Both the position numbers and the translations under genes were made by a program. Below are positions 21,540 through 33,600 of a DNA stretch of 64,000 nucleotides, one piece after another. Within the stretch, counting starts at the first letter, position 1. Each line of letters opens with the position of its first letter. Source of the stretch: Tribonema minus (taxonomy: Eukaryota; Sar; Xanthophyceae; Tribonematales; Tribonemataceae); contig JAFCMP010000062.1 in assembly GCA_017506865.1 (NCBI GenBank), forward strand, positions 1 through 64,000, read 5' to 3'. A model generated the notes under the pieces. That model made no database searches and had not been told where the DNA came from. It was given only the letters and a program-made list of their open reading frames with translations.

Positions 21540-23060
21540 TGAGCACTGACGCGGAGGCGCGCACGCAGCGCCAGAGCTGTTGATGAAACGTCAAGAGTGA
21601 AGCCAGGGTGGCGGCGGCATGGTCAGAGACATGCGTGCCAATTCATGGGGCGAGGACTTGATAGGATAGAGAAGACGGAAGAACACGAGTTGCATGTGCT
21701 GAGCGTTGCCACAGCACCCGCGCCCGCGCGGCGGCGCGCACGCAGCGCCAGAGCTGCTGGCGTCAGCAACGACGCAGGGGCAGTGCAGTGGTCAAAGGTA
21801 TGTGAGGCTTCTCGTGAGGCCAGGACTTGACAGGGGGTGAAGAGCGTAGAGCAACATTTGCTGAGCATTGTGTCAGCAAACCGCAAGGCTGACGTGAGCA
21901 CTTCAGAAGTAATTGGTCGCATTCGGTGACTTTACTAATGGATGGTGTGTGTTCTGCAGGAGGTGGCGTTCCTGTAAAGCACAAGACCAGCACCCGCTCC
22001 CGCTGTGCGCTGACGCGGCGGCGCGCACGCAGCGCCAGAGCTGCTGACGCAATGTCAAGAGTGAGGCCGGGCTAGCGGCTTGGTCAGAGAAGTGCAAGCC
22101 CGAGCGTTTGTGTGACGTAATACCTTTCATCTGTGAACGAAAAAAGGAGCAGGGGATGAAGAAAGAAATGGAGTGGCACTTGCGTTGAGTTGTCCACAGC
22201 GCACGCTGAGCGCTGACGCAGCGCCAGCGCTGACAATGCGACACCGAGAGTGAAGCCAGAGCCGGGGCGGCGGCGAGGTCAGAGACATGCGTGCCGGTTT
22301 TGCGAACTCTGTGGGGGAAGAGAAGATGGATAAAAGCACATGGCATTTCCTGAGCGTTGCCACAGCACTGAGCGCCTGCTGGGCGCTGACGCGGTGGCAG
22401 CACGCGCCGAGCTGCCGGCGTAAAATCAAGAACGAAGCCAGAGCCAGGGTGGCGGCGAGGTCAGAGATATGTACGAGCCGTTTTTGTGGAGAGAGAACTT
22501 GATAGTTTTGTGAAGAGAGGACTTGAGGGGATACAGGAGACAACGTGTGCTGAGCGTTGACGCAAGATCCGCATGCGACCGCTGAGCATTGCCGCGGCGC
22601 GCACGCAGCGCCAGAGCTGCCGACGAAACGTCAGGCGTGAAGTAATGCCAGAGTGGCGGCATGGTCAGAGACATGCGTGCCAGTTTCGTGGAGAGATAAC
22701 TTATACGATGGAGGAGATAGAAGAGCTTGGGTGGCATACGCGGAGCGTTGCCACAGCACCAGCGCCAGCTGGGCGTTGACACAGGACTGGCGCGTACGCA
22801 GCGCCAAAACAAAACGTCAAGCGTGGAGTGAAACCATGGTGGCGGTGTGGTGGTCAGAGACATGCGTGCCGATTTCATGGAGCAAAAATTATAGGATACC
22901 GGATGGAAGAATTTTGAGTGGCGTTCGCTGAGCATTGTCACAGCGATCGCGGCTGCAGGGCACTCATATGGTGGCGCGAACAGCAAAGCAGCGCCAGAGC
23001 TGCTGCAAAAGCAGGCAGCATGCCGAGGCGGTGCAGAGAAAAAAATTGCGAGGCCCCTAA
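21540..23060. repeat. Tandem array of about eight diverged ~180-290-bp units
   Basis: Each unit carries CGCAGCGCCAGAGCTGC, then a GAAACGTCAAGAGTGAAGCC-like block, GTGGCGGC-TGGTCAGAGAC, ATGCGTGCC, and ends with a GAGCGTTGCCACAGC-like block. Unit anchors lie near 21,564, 21,740, 22,028, 22,217, 22,400, 22,602, 22,796 and 22,988. No unit keeps a long shared frame. The array sits just upstream of the unidentified minus-strand gene and may be echoes of one of its missing exons. Confidence 0.85.
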
Positions 23061-25120
23061 TGATGCTCAAGTGTAAAATGGCAGAGAAGACCAAATTGAA
23101 GTTGAAGAAGTATTCTGAAGAGGCAGAGTGCCAGCCTTGTACAGAATGTGTTCCTGTGAAGCATCTGCAAGGCACACTGCACATGGCAGTTGGAGCTGTC
23201 ACACATGAATGAGTGTTTCTCGAAGTGCTGCCACAGCTGAAGTTTAGGTGTAACCCTTAACCCTGACCCCTAACCCTACACGTAAGCTTGTAGACAGGTC
23301 GATAGTCACTGATTAGTCACGTACAGGCACACAGTGCGACTTCCAAAGTTCAAGGTGAAGAAAAACACTTTTCAGAGGCAATTGGCCGCAGTCAATGACA
23401 CAACTAAGGAGTGGGATGTTGTGTACTGCAGGAGGTGATGTGCCTGCACTGCACAAGAATTTGTACTTGGCGGCTACTTAGATCAGTTGCAATCGCTGAC
23501 TTTGTCATGTGCGGGATACTTTGTCAGGTCAGTTGCGATTGGAATAACCACGCTGCGAGGACCACAGTTGGAGAAAGAGAATGCTGAGAGTCGGTCCTGA
23601 GAGGCACTCATACCAGACTAATTCCAGTACAGAGAGAGCACTTCGGCAACACTTCACTTGATTCAGAACGTCAACGACTGTGCTACAGAGGCCGGAGCCG
23701 CTGCTGCAGCGCAAGTTGTCTGCCCATGAAAGCCTCAAAGCGGCAGCGCACGAACTGGCAATGCGTGCAATGAAGCCAGAATTCATGAAGCAGCCGCCTG
23801 AATGCAAGATGGTACCAAGTGGAACTGCGGCATATGACAACCCTTGAAACAGCATGGATGTTGTTCAAGAGCCTGGGAGGCAAGAGCAGAAGAGTATGAA
23901 TTGCGCAACTCATGAAAAGCCTCAAAGTGGCAGCACACGAACTGGCAATGCGTACAATGAAACCAGAATTCATTTAGCAACCGCCTGAATGAATGCAACA
24001 TGGTACCAAGTAGAGTTCAGCATATGACAACCCTAGAAACAGCATGGACATTGTTGAAAGCCTACATTGAAGATAAGAGCGGTACAGTATGAGTTGCGCA
24101 ATTTAGCGCGAGGTAAGATCCTGTCACGTCTGAGTAGATAATACGATCCTGCATCAATGAACGATGTTCACTTGGGGTGTAATGGCAAGAGGGCAACGCT
24201 ACTCTTGTGTTCCAAAATAGATGGGCCAATGCCAGGGCGTGTTCTATTGACAGCTAGCACCAGCATTGGTGTGATTCAAACACACAGATGCCGGTGCAAG
24301 GACAACATTTTGTGCTGGGAACATGTGGAGATCGAGGTCGGCACTAGAATTGAAGGAAAAACTCACGACTACGTCGGAGGGTGCATGCGGTAGGAGTGGC
24401 AGGTGATTGCGTCCCGCAGTCACTCCAGGCACAACTTTACAGTCAAAAGGCATTGCGACGTAACCGCAAGCGGAGTCAAAAAGCATGCAACGATAGCAAG
24501 CCGCAGTTGCAATGCTGCGCAGTCGAAACCTCTGACTGCACTGCAACTCGCTTGGCAGGGGCCTGCAGACTGCTTGTGTGCCCGCTGCAGCATGCAGTGC
24601 TGATTGCGTAGGGCGGCAACTCGAAAAGAACTTTTACCGTCCCCCCCGCGAGCTGGCATCATCACTATTGACTGAGCGGCAGGAGACAGAAGCTCCTTGC
24701 ATGGTTCCCGCTGCCAGCACTGAGGCCACACTCGTACTCACTTTGAATTGCCATCGCCAACGGACGATGGCGATGATGATGAATCAGACCCCGCAGATGA
24801 GCCAGACAATCTCCGGAAGCCCGTCGTTACCGTCCGCAGCCCGCTACCGTTGCCCGTGCTCCGACATCGCCTCAGGCTGCCGGAGGACGCAGTTCGAAGA
24901 GCCTGATGCATCACAAAGACGTGCCGGCGCCGCAGTGCTTGCTGCTTCCTCTCCTGCTCCGAAGCTCGCTGCGCCAGCTAGCGTCCTTGCCGCACTCCAC
25001 GCCTGCGCACGCACGCTGCTCGACCAAGCGTTCCTGTAGTCGGGGCCATAGTCGAGTTTAGTCTTGTTGAAGTTGTGATGAAGTTCGAATTATGGAATTT
25101 TTTTAAAAAGAGAGTGACAG
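23061..25120. other. Intergenic region upstream of the GNAT gene with a tandem duplication
   Basis: Contains a 186-base tandem duplication (23,725-23,910 and 23,911-24,104). Its first copy reads on the plus strand HESLKAAAHELAMRAMKPEF in one frame and VELRHMTTLETAWMLFKSLG in another, which could be exon debris of an unknown gene. Telomere-like CCCTAA units lie at 23,252-23,279. An acidic, Pro-rich open stretch at 24,741-24,905 (ELPSPTDDGDDDESD) is unassigned. Confidence 0.5.
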
Positions 25121-28100
25121 ATGCGCAGCTATTGCCGGGCTTGTGCTCTTTTGGTCGGCGCAGCTGTGCTGCGCAGTGCGTCTTCTTTCGTCCCTCTTCA
25201 CGTGGGAGTACAGGTCGGGCAGGGGTTATCCTTAGATCGCCGACATGGAAGCGCACCGACACCTGAGGCTGGCGTAGCAGCGCTGCACCATCCACACGCC
25301 GACCGCAGCCGTCGCTCGTCGTCGCTATGTAGCGGTCGTGGCTCTGCGACACTAGGAGACGACCTGATCACTATAAGGTAAACATGAATTTATGTTGAAG
25401 TGTCATATTGAAGTGGCATGATGCCACAGTAACTCTAGGATCCTTATTAATGCCCCTGCATTTCCTGCCTTTGACTTGCAGCGATTTAGAGGAGTACTGC
25501 CGACCTTGGGGAGTGACGCTGGCGCTCTCCGATAAGCTCGGATTTTTCAGGGTTGAAGCGACGAAGGTTCGTGATCATGCCCGATTGATCAGAGGAAGAA
25601 CACAGACCTCTGAATGCACTTCCACAAGGCCTTGCCGGCTGCTGATTGATAGCATAGCAACGCCTGAAAGTGGGATGTGTTATGGCAGTTTGACAGTGCA
25701 GCGCTGGACCTGTACCTGCTGACGTCACATTCACTTTGCACACCAGAGTTTGCGGGACATAGCGATGTAAGGTTCTGCTCCTGCCTGGGCGGCGATAGTT
25801 AGGGCCCTCGTGCATGACGCATGCATGCGCATTTCAAGGGAGCGAGGGAGGGAGAGGGGGGGGGGCATTGCCAGATGCACTTTTTGGGGACTTTCTTCAT
25901 TGCGCCGGTGAGTGTCACTGCCCTCAGCCTGGAACACGATCAAGTCAGGGCCCCTTCATGGTGAATTGCGAAACGTGCATTCATTTAGGGGGGGGGCGTC
26001 ATTAGTGAGATACCGCAAGGGCAGAATCAGCGGTCTCCCCAACTGCTTCTGCCTCGGGTTTTTATCGTGTGTTTTTGCGATTAGGTGGATCCCTCAACTG
26101 GCACTCCGGAGCTGGTGGGATACGCCAATGCGTTCAAGTGGGGGGACCTGCTACACTTGGAGACTGCACAGGTGAGGCTACTGCTCACATCAGTTTGATG
26201 CAATATGATGTCGATGTTGTCAAAAAACCATGAGGAAGTGTACACTTGAAGTGTGAACATCAACTCTCAGCGAGAACCAACAACTTTCAACGTACATTGA
26301 GCTGCAGCATCAACGCACACAGCAGCAGCACAGGTGAGGCTACCGGTTACAATGAGTGACATAGTTTTACATGATAGCATTCTGCCAGTAAACTCTGCTC
26401 AAGTAACTTGCAGCTCTTACTTCAGATGTGGAAACCAAAACTAAAGGACTGCACAGGCGAGGGTACCGTTCACATCACGAAACATGATAGCGGTTTGGGA
26501 TGTATGCCATCACTGAAGTGTCCGCTTCGGTATGAAAACAAGACCTAACCGTCACAACAACCAATCACAAGCACAATGTGCACTTGAGCTGCAGCATGAG
26601 CACACGCAGCAGCAGTGCTCGCGCCTGTTGGGAGGCACGGCTCTTGCCGGTGCGCATTGCGCCAACTCTAACCCAACCGTAAATCGGACAACCCTGAGGG
26701 TTAGATTAGGGTTAGGGTTACTGTATCACCTCATACAGTGCACAAGCTGCAGGTCTGGGGGCATGGACTTCAAATGCATGGGACAGTCATCTGCACGGAC
26801 TTGGTTGTTGCACCCGACCATGAGCTCGTCAGAATTTGTTGTTGAACATCAACATTTCAGCAATACTACCAGTAGTTGCCTGTGCCAACCGCAAAGCGTG
26901 GCTCGCTACGCGCAGTATTAGGGTTAGGGTGTGGGTTAGGTTAGGGTTAGGGTTAGGGCTAGGGTTAGTTAGGGGTTAGGGTTAGGGTTAGGGTTCTAAC
27001 TCTAAGCGTCCTCACTATCCGCCTCATTGCACCCAGGATCAGGGTTAAGGTTGGGGTTAAATGCCTTGGGCCGCAGATCAGCTGGTCAAGAGGGCGGTCA
27101 TCAGAGCACTTCAATATGAAGCTACTTGCATGTAAGCAGCAGCTCCACGTCAATTGCGAACACTTCGAATCGTTCTTCAGAGATGGCTTCAGATGTAATG
27201 TTTTTTCGCTTCACAAGATATGTGCCTCTGCCCGTGCTTGTCTCACGGAATCAGCTGACCGTGCCGCGCTGGGGCGAAGGTCTCAGCAAACTTGACCTTT
27301 GCACTTCAACATGCTCTTCTCGTGCCACTGCAAATCTCCTATATGTTGGCCACGCATATTCCGCGGATTATTTGCCTGATTACATCCCCCCTGGGCTGCA
27401 GATTTGGCGAAAGGGCTCAGCATCTGCTGACAAGGAGCGACGCTGGACGGAACTGACTTTATCATGATACTTCAAGTATATTATTTGCATGTACGTGCCA
27501 CATCCAATGCATATTTTCTGTATGTTGCCCACGCACATTCCGCGGACTGTTCCTCCTGACTGTCCCCCTGTGACTGTTCCCCTTTGGGCTGCAGATTAGG
27601 AGAAAGGGCTCAGCGTCTGCTGACAAGGAGCGGCCTTGGACGGAACTGACTCCCAACGGTTTTCAGCTGGGGGCGGTGGTCGGCTGCTACGCCATGTGCT
27701 ACGGCTACCAGAAGGTGCCCGCAGTTGAGGTTGAACATTTGAAGTAGTTCGAGTGTGCAGCATACGTGACATGAAGTGCGGCACTGTACGCTATCAGAAG
27801 GTGCGCGCACTTGAGGTTGAACAGTTGAAGTAGTTCGAGTGTGCAGAACGAGACATGAGAAGTGTGGCACTGTAAGCTATCAGGAGGTGCGCACACTCTG
27901 GTGCGATCATTGGAAGTGCAGCGATTCAGGTACAGTAGCAAATGGTTCAAGTGCAACATACTGATTCCAGTGTATATGTTCATACACCTGCAGGTGCAAA
28001 GCTTATTCAGTGTGGAATATGAGACATATGTATGCACGAGGTGCAGGTACATTGTCGTTGAGACGCTTTCAGACTGTCACACGACATGTAGATTCCGTAC

Positions 28101-29413
28101 AGCAAGCTTCAAGTCAGATGCCTCTGATCTGGGCTTTTTCGCGCCCTGAGCGAGAATGAATAAAAAGTACATGGTGGACTGTGCAGGTTACCAGTGCTGT
28201 GAAGCTACTGGCTGATGCTTCTTCACGATTGTGTCCATTACCGCAGAGGGGAGTGGCAGTGACAGCACACCCTTAACCCTCAACTCAAATCTGCTCTCGG
28301 TTCAGACATGCGCTGCGGATTGCAGTTACATGAAGCACGGCTGTACTGGGTTAGCTACCATGGGGAGGTGTAGCGGCAGCACAATCCCAGCGGTCTGCAC
28401 GTTACTTCAACTGTGGTGCATCAACTTCAAGTAGGGGAAAGCTCACTGAGCGCTGTCATTGATCCACCATCTCGCACAGTCTGCAGCTGCTTCTCAGCGC
28501 GCAGTGTGCAGATGAAACATGAATCAAAAGATCGTAGAGCTCTCGGTGACAAGGGATGGTTAGCCGCAAGTGCCTTCCACCCAACACCGTGGTCGCCGCT
28601 GCTGCAGTCATTGACCACGAGTCAAACAGTGCCACCATAACCGCAGTAGGCAAAAAGACTTCTGTGTGCAAACTTTTTAGCGTTCGGGGCAGATAACGTG
28701 TGTGTGCTCGGGACAGCAGCAGTGCAGGGAAGCAGGTGTAAACCGCTGGCGATGTCCAACTAACCCTAGCCCTATCCCTCACCCTAAGCCTGTTGACTGG
28801 CGGAAACTGAAACCTTCATGTAGCGTGCTGCACAACGGGGGGCTGCACCTCGGGCTGTAATATATCCGGGAAACAACAGTGTTCCATTGCTTTTTTTGCA
28901 TCTTGCGCGATCTGAGCGAGAGAGGGATGCTGGTTGGTTCAGGCTTTTTTTTTTTGCGTTAACGGTCACAAGGGGTACTCGTGCGCTGAGCAGATCTGTG
29001 GGTATCTCCAAGCGTGTAAGCGTGTTTACCATGTGCGTGTGCAGTGTTGTATGTACATGAATATATGTATGTATAATTATTTACTTGCACTTGCCTCAGC
29101 GGGTTGCTGAGCGCTGCTCACGCCTCTCACTTCAACTTCTCTGGCAACGCAGGGCTGCAAGCGCGCAGAACTGCTCGCCATCTACGACGAGGAAGAGCAG
29201 CACAAGCGCCTCGTGCGCTACTACCGCATCGCGGGTTTCACCCCGCTGCGCGAGATAGGCGACGACTTTGGGGACATAGGGGACAGGGTGACCTGGGGGG
29301 GCGTAGGGACGCTGATGAGCACTGACATCCGCAACTTCATGTTGAAGTGGAAACGCACCATCGCGGAAACAAGGGAGAGGGTCGCGCGGGGTGAGCGCAG
29401 CGCTGCTGCCTGA
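25121..29413 (+). CDS. GNAT-family N-acetyltransferase, probably plastid-targeted
   Basis: Five exons join in phase: 25,121-25,377, 25,482-25,566, 26,085-26,171, 27,595-27,714 and 29,153-29,413, giving 269 residues. The C-terminal ~85 residues match the plant/algal GCN5-related acetyltransferase pattern: GCKRAELLAIYDEEEQHKRL, then VRYYRIAGF (acetyl-CoA-binding motif B region) and DRVTWGGVGTLM. GNAT enzymes move an acetyl group from acetyl-CoA to an amine; the substrate here is unknown. The N-terminus (CRACALLVGAAVLRSASSFVP) looks like a signal peptide followed by an ASAFAP-type cleavage site, so import into a secondary plastid is likely. The second donor is GTTCGT, weaker than the rest. The last exon might instead splice at 29,391 (GTGAGC), but reading through reaches a stop nine codons later. 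Introns carry echoes of several exons. Confidence 0.85.
26320..26470 (+). repeat. Echoes of GNAT exon 3 end plus donor
   Basis: GCACAGGTGAGGCTAC at the real exon 3 end (26,166-26,181) recurs at about 26,328-26,343, and as CTGCACAGGCGAGGGTACCG at about 26,450-26,469. Confidence 0.7.
26695..27060. repeat. Interstitial telomere-like TTAGGG tracts
   Basis: TTAGGG-type repeats at 26,699-26,722 and a long, partly degenerate run at 26,918-26,998, both in the intron between GNAT exons 3 and 4. Confidence 0.9.
27405..27470 (+). repeat. Upstream echo of GNAT exon 4 start
   Basis: GGGCTGCAGATT followed by AAAGGGCTCAGC-TCTGCTGACAAGGAGCG and TGGACGGAACTGACT occurs here and again at the real exon (27,585-27,650). 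Only the copy at 27,595 stays open through a donor. Confidence 0.9.
27705..27890 (+). repeat. Echoes of GNAT exon 4 end plus intron start
   Basis: The real end (CTACCAGAAGGTGCCCGCA...TTGAGGTTGAACA) is repeated as CTATCAGAAGGTGCGCGCAC at about 27,791-27,810 and as CTATCAGGAGGTGCGCACAC at about 27,877-27,896, each followed or preceded by GAAGTAGTTCGAGTGTGCAG. Confidence 0.88.
28521..28665 (-). repeat. Dispersed repeat 'RALRSFD', longest copy
   Basis: About 145 bases. On the minus strand one frame reads GWKALAANHPLSPRALRSFD; a second reads VALFDSW upstream. It matches 32,290-32,430 in the opposite orientation over its whole length. Confidence 0.85.
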
Positions 29414-29419
29414 GTAATG

Positions 29420-29870
29420 CCATTTATAATGGCTGAGCGCTGATGACCATGAATTCCTGCGACGCTGGCAGCGGACAATGGCGGAGACGGAGGAGAGGGT
29501 GGCAGAGGGCGAGCCGAGCGCTGCTGTCTCATTAGTGATGAGCGCTGACATCTTCAACTTGAAGTTGTTGTACCAACGCGCACTGTTCCAGAGGCGGTTG
29601 AGTACGGCGAGGGGAGTTGATCAGTGCTGATGCTCATGACTCGACGTCATGGCAAAAGCGTGCCCTCTGCGCATTAAGAGCAGCGGATCTCGCAGGGCGA
29701 GCAGCTATGATCACTGCCTACGCGTGACATCTGTACCCGCAGGTTGTTACGGCGGAAGCGCGCCATTGCGGAGGCGAAGGAGGGGGGTGGAGCGGCGGCG
29801 GAGGGGGGGCCTAGTGCTGGTGCTTGGTTGGCTGAGCGTTGATGCCCACAACTTCATGGCAATTTAACGT
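29420..29870 (+). repeat. Two decayed echoes of the GNAT last exon
   Basis: About 29,441-29,525 reads EFLRRWQRTMAETEERVAEG and about 29,745-29,815 reads LLRRKRAIAEAKEGG. Both are diverged from the real NFMLKWKRTIAETRERVARG at 29,333-29,390. Both are followed by GAGCGYTGATG-like text. Confidence 0.8.
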
Positions 29871-30640
29871 CTCAGCGCACTGCAGAGCGTTGAGGCAGCG
29901 TGTGTACACTGGCCACATCACAGCACATTGTCGCGCATGATCGCAAATAAGCAAATCTTACACGAGGTGTGTACGTACAAGTGTGCCTTGTCCGCAACAA
30001 ACCGGCATGATGCATGCACAGCTGCATTCATGCATTTATCTTGCGTGTATACAGGGCTGGCTGCAGCAGGTGCGTGTCAGTGAATGTGAATGACGCACAA
30101 TAATTGCATAGAGCTTGCAAGTGCATATTGCCAACAGTGGCCTTACTGGTTGCCTTTGAAGAAAAGGACATTCTCGACCCTGCGCTGCGAGGACTTCAGA
30201 GCCCTCAGTGTCACACAGCGCCTGACGGAGTCATCTCGTACAGCTGAGGACTAGATTAGTCTGGCTCACTTGCAAATGGGAACTTCATGTGATCATAGAG
30301 CAGCAAGCCATTGCCTGAACGAATGCCAAGCATGCTATGTCTTCTTTTCTTTTTGGATCAACACTGCAGATGCTCATGTTACCATAGTGCAGCAAAGCCC
30401 ATTGCCTGAACGAAAGCCAAGCAAAGCCATGCTATTCTTATTTTCTTCTTCATGTTCAACCTCAAGGGCGTTTCGCTGGGTGGTGCGCCAAAGGGCAGAG
30501 TTTATGCGAGGATGAGATGCGAGAGGCTGCGGCACTCGTGTGTGTAACATACTGTGGCCGCAGCGCACTCGATAGCACTCTACAAGTGCTACCAAGTCGG
30601 CAAGCCTACCTGTCAGCGCAACAGCTCGCCGTCAGCTATC
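29871..30640. promoter_or_regulatory. Intergenic region before the surface-protein gene
   Basis: Holds a short duplication (CAAGCCATTGCCTGAACGAATGCCAAGCA at 30,304-30,332 and a similar stretch at 30,395-30,425). The promoter of the next gene should be here or just upstream, but I see no defined element. Confidence 0.3.
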
Positions 30641-33600
30641 ATGGGCGGAAGCAGAACTTGGCAGGCTCTCTGCTTATGCGCCCTGCTCGCAGTCGCCAAC
30701 AGCAGCGTCTTCGAGCCGGTTGTGGGCGAGGATGGGCAAAGAATCTCCAATGTCCAGGTAACAATGTTTCTGATTTGCTCTCGGGAGATGGATCGCGGCG
30801 CCGTGGCTGGTTTACATGCACGAGTGAGGCCCATGTTTCAAATGTTTGTGGCTGCCTGCCGGTGCATGACCCTATGGGCTGGAGTCAGCACCCCCAGGGT
30901 CGCGCTGCACTGAGTGAGTATTGCAGCTTGAGGGATGGTGCTTGATTACTCAAGATTGCAGATTGTCCGATATATTGACGGCTTGGCGACAATGCGAAGT
31001 GTTGGTGATTTTTTGGATTGACTATTTTTCCATTTTTCCTGGGTCGCCCCAGGATCAGGATGGCTGTGTTGCTGTGTTTCTGACTCTCGTGGAGCTGGGA
31101 CTTGATAAAATGTATAGTGTCTCGGTGAGTACGTATAAGACATCATCATCACCTTGCGGTCCTCGCTGCCGCTCAACTTGCAGGCGGAGGAAAGCCCCGA
31201 GGCGGCTGTGCGCTTTCTCGCTGACGGAGAGGCTGTAGGCGACGCCAAGAAGAAGAAAAAGAAGAACAAGAGCATCCCAGTGCCGGGCTCGTTCAAGTCT
31301 GGCAGAGTGAACAAGCCCAGCAAGGACCTGAAGGATGCAAAGATCGACGACAAGGGCTTCGTACACCACGTGGAGCGCGGCTCAGCTGTATACTACTCGG
31401 TGGACGTCAAGAAGGCCGGCAAGTATCAGGTGATCACGGTTGCTTATTTCTGAGGCAAGTGATGTCGTTCTGCATTCTAAACAATTGTTATGCAGCTCAG
31501 CTCTCTACTACACAGTGGATGCAAAGAAGGCCGGCAAGTATCGGGTGATTCACTTGTTTATTCAATCCAATGAGTTAAAGTTTCTGAAGCAAGTTGTGGC
31601 GCGTTACGTTCTTGCTAACTGCAACAGTTTGCAGCGAACGGCACAGGTGGAGAACTAGGCACATTATCAGCCTGCTTCAGACGTTAAGTGCTCGTGTTAT
31701 TGGCATCCATTCCAAACTCCCGGTGCAAGGTTTTTGTTGAGGTTTATATTCCAATGTGCTGCAAGGCTACAGTGCACAGCAAATAAATTTCTGCGATGCA
31801 CGTTCTTACGACACCATTCGCAACATGGTAACGACAGTCAACGTCTACTGTACCACTGTAACGCATGCGTACGCTTTCAATAATTGAACTTGGAATCAGT
31901 GTCTATCAGCGAGTGTCTGATGTCTACCATGCAGAGTGCGACACGCTTGCTTGCGTCACAAGCTATTGCGCATACATGCACACAGCTTTACATTGGCAAT
32001 TGCAGTGGAGATGCAAGAAGAATGAGTAACAGCGTCATGCACTGCATACCTCTCTGTATGATTTTTTGTGCACACTGGGAAATCATCGCGAGTCATCCGC
32101 TTGCTCTCATCGCCCGCCGAAACGATGGACGTTCTGCTAGGGATAAACAAGGGGCAAGTGTAATACTCTCTCGCAACAATTCATTTGGGATGCATGTAGA
32201 AGTACATGATAATGACGCCTACTACAACTGGCGGTGGTAGCAGCATATTTTGCTCGGCGCTTTTGACGAACATGATGTTCATGCTAATAGAAGTCTTTTG
32301 GCTACTGTTGATATGGTGGCGTTGTTTGACGCGTGGCCTATGGCTGACCACGGCTATTGGTGGAAGGCACTCGCGGCTCACCGCACTTTGTCACCTAGAG
32401 CTCTACGACATTTTCATTCGTTTCCATTAACCGCAACTAAATAGTGGTATGAGAATAATACCTTTCTTCGCGCTCAATAATATGTCTCACAACTATAGGT
32501 ACCAGAGGCACTTTTGCTTCTGTTCTCAATGTCACTCATGTGAAATTCATTTCTCCGTGTGTTGCTTTGGTGCCAAGCAGGTGACCTACTCGCTCTCAGG
32601 GTCCCCTGCCAAGCCGGTGGACGTCGTGCTGGGGATGAAGAAGGGGCATGCAAAGTGTCCCCCAGCGGGGGGGAGCGCGAAAGCTTCAATCAACAACTTC
32701 AAGGGGGCCAAGAGCAAGAAACCCATCAACTACCGTGGCACCGACATTACCCTTAAGAAGGGCAAGCAGCAGCTGACGCTGTGCGTGGAGAAGGGAGGTG
32801 GGTGTTAAAGTTGAAGTTGAAGTGGCGTAGCTTTTGAGATGGACTACAGCGGTCATGTCGAAAGCGGAGACTGTCATGAAATGGCGCAAAAGCTTTGCGG
32901 TCAATACCTTCAGCTCCAGATCCACAGGCCCTGGGGATTTGACGCTGTGCGGGGTACAGAAACGTCAGAGCAGTCAGCGCGTTGAAGCTGAAGTCAAAAC
33001 TAATAGTGCAGGATGGTGCAGTAAGATGAGACAGGAAATGCTTGCGTTAGGACTGATGAGAGTTCACGTTTTGTGATCGCTACCATCAGCACCACGTTTA
33101 CAGCACCTACCGGTGGAGTACATGATTGTCTGTGTGAGTATGCATTTCCATATTCAATTCAAGACTGGAGACCGAATGCAATGAGAAGCGTTCATGGGAC
33201 AGTGAGAATTGACTAGGTTGCAGGTCGAGTGGCACTGCCAACAACGCCGCTTTCGCAGTGCGATGTGTGTACAGGACAGGCGTCATAGCACATAGCATTC
33301 GGATTTAGGGTTAGAAAGGTATAGGCTACGCACCTATTCAGTATTCCAAGGTAGGTATGTAAGTATGTGATGCTGTGTTTGGGGGCGACAAGCTGACGTT
33401 GGAACAAACGACGTTCTTCTTCTGATGTTGCCTGATACGTTCAGTTGAAATTGCTTGACATGTTCAGCTGAAGTTGTCATTATTCTTAAGCATGTCACTA
33501 GGCATATGGACTGAGGGTTGGGTTAGGGCTGAAAGCATGGTGGCGGTCAGGTGCAGGACCGTCACATTATTTCAGGTGGCATTCTCATAAGCGCTATGGA

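Noticed and set aside
26918..26998. Chromosome end
   Set aside because: TTAGGG tracts are short, in both orientations and flanked on both sides by coding exons, so they are interstitial.
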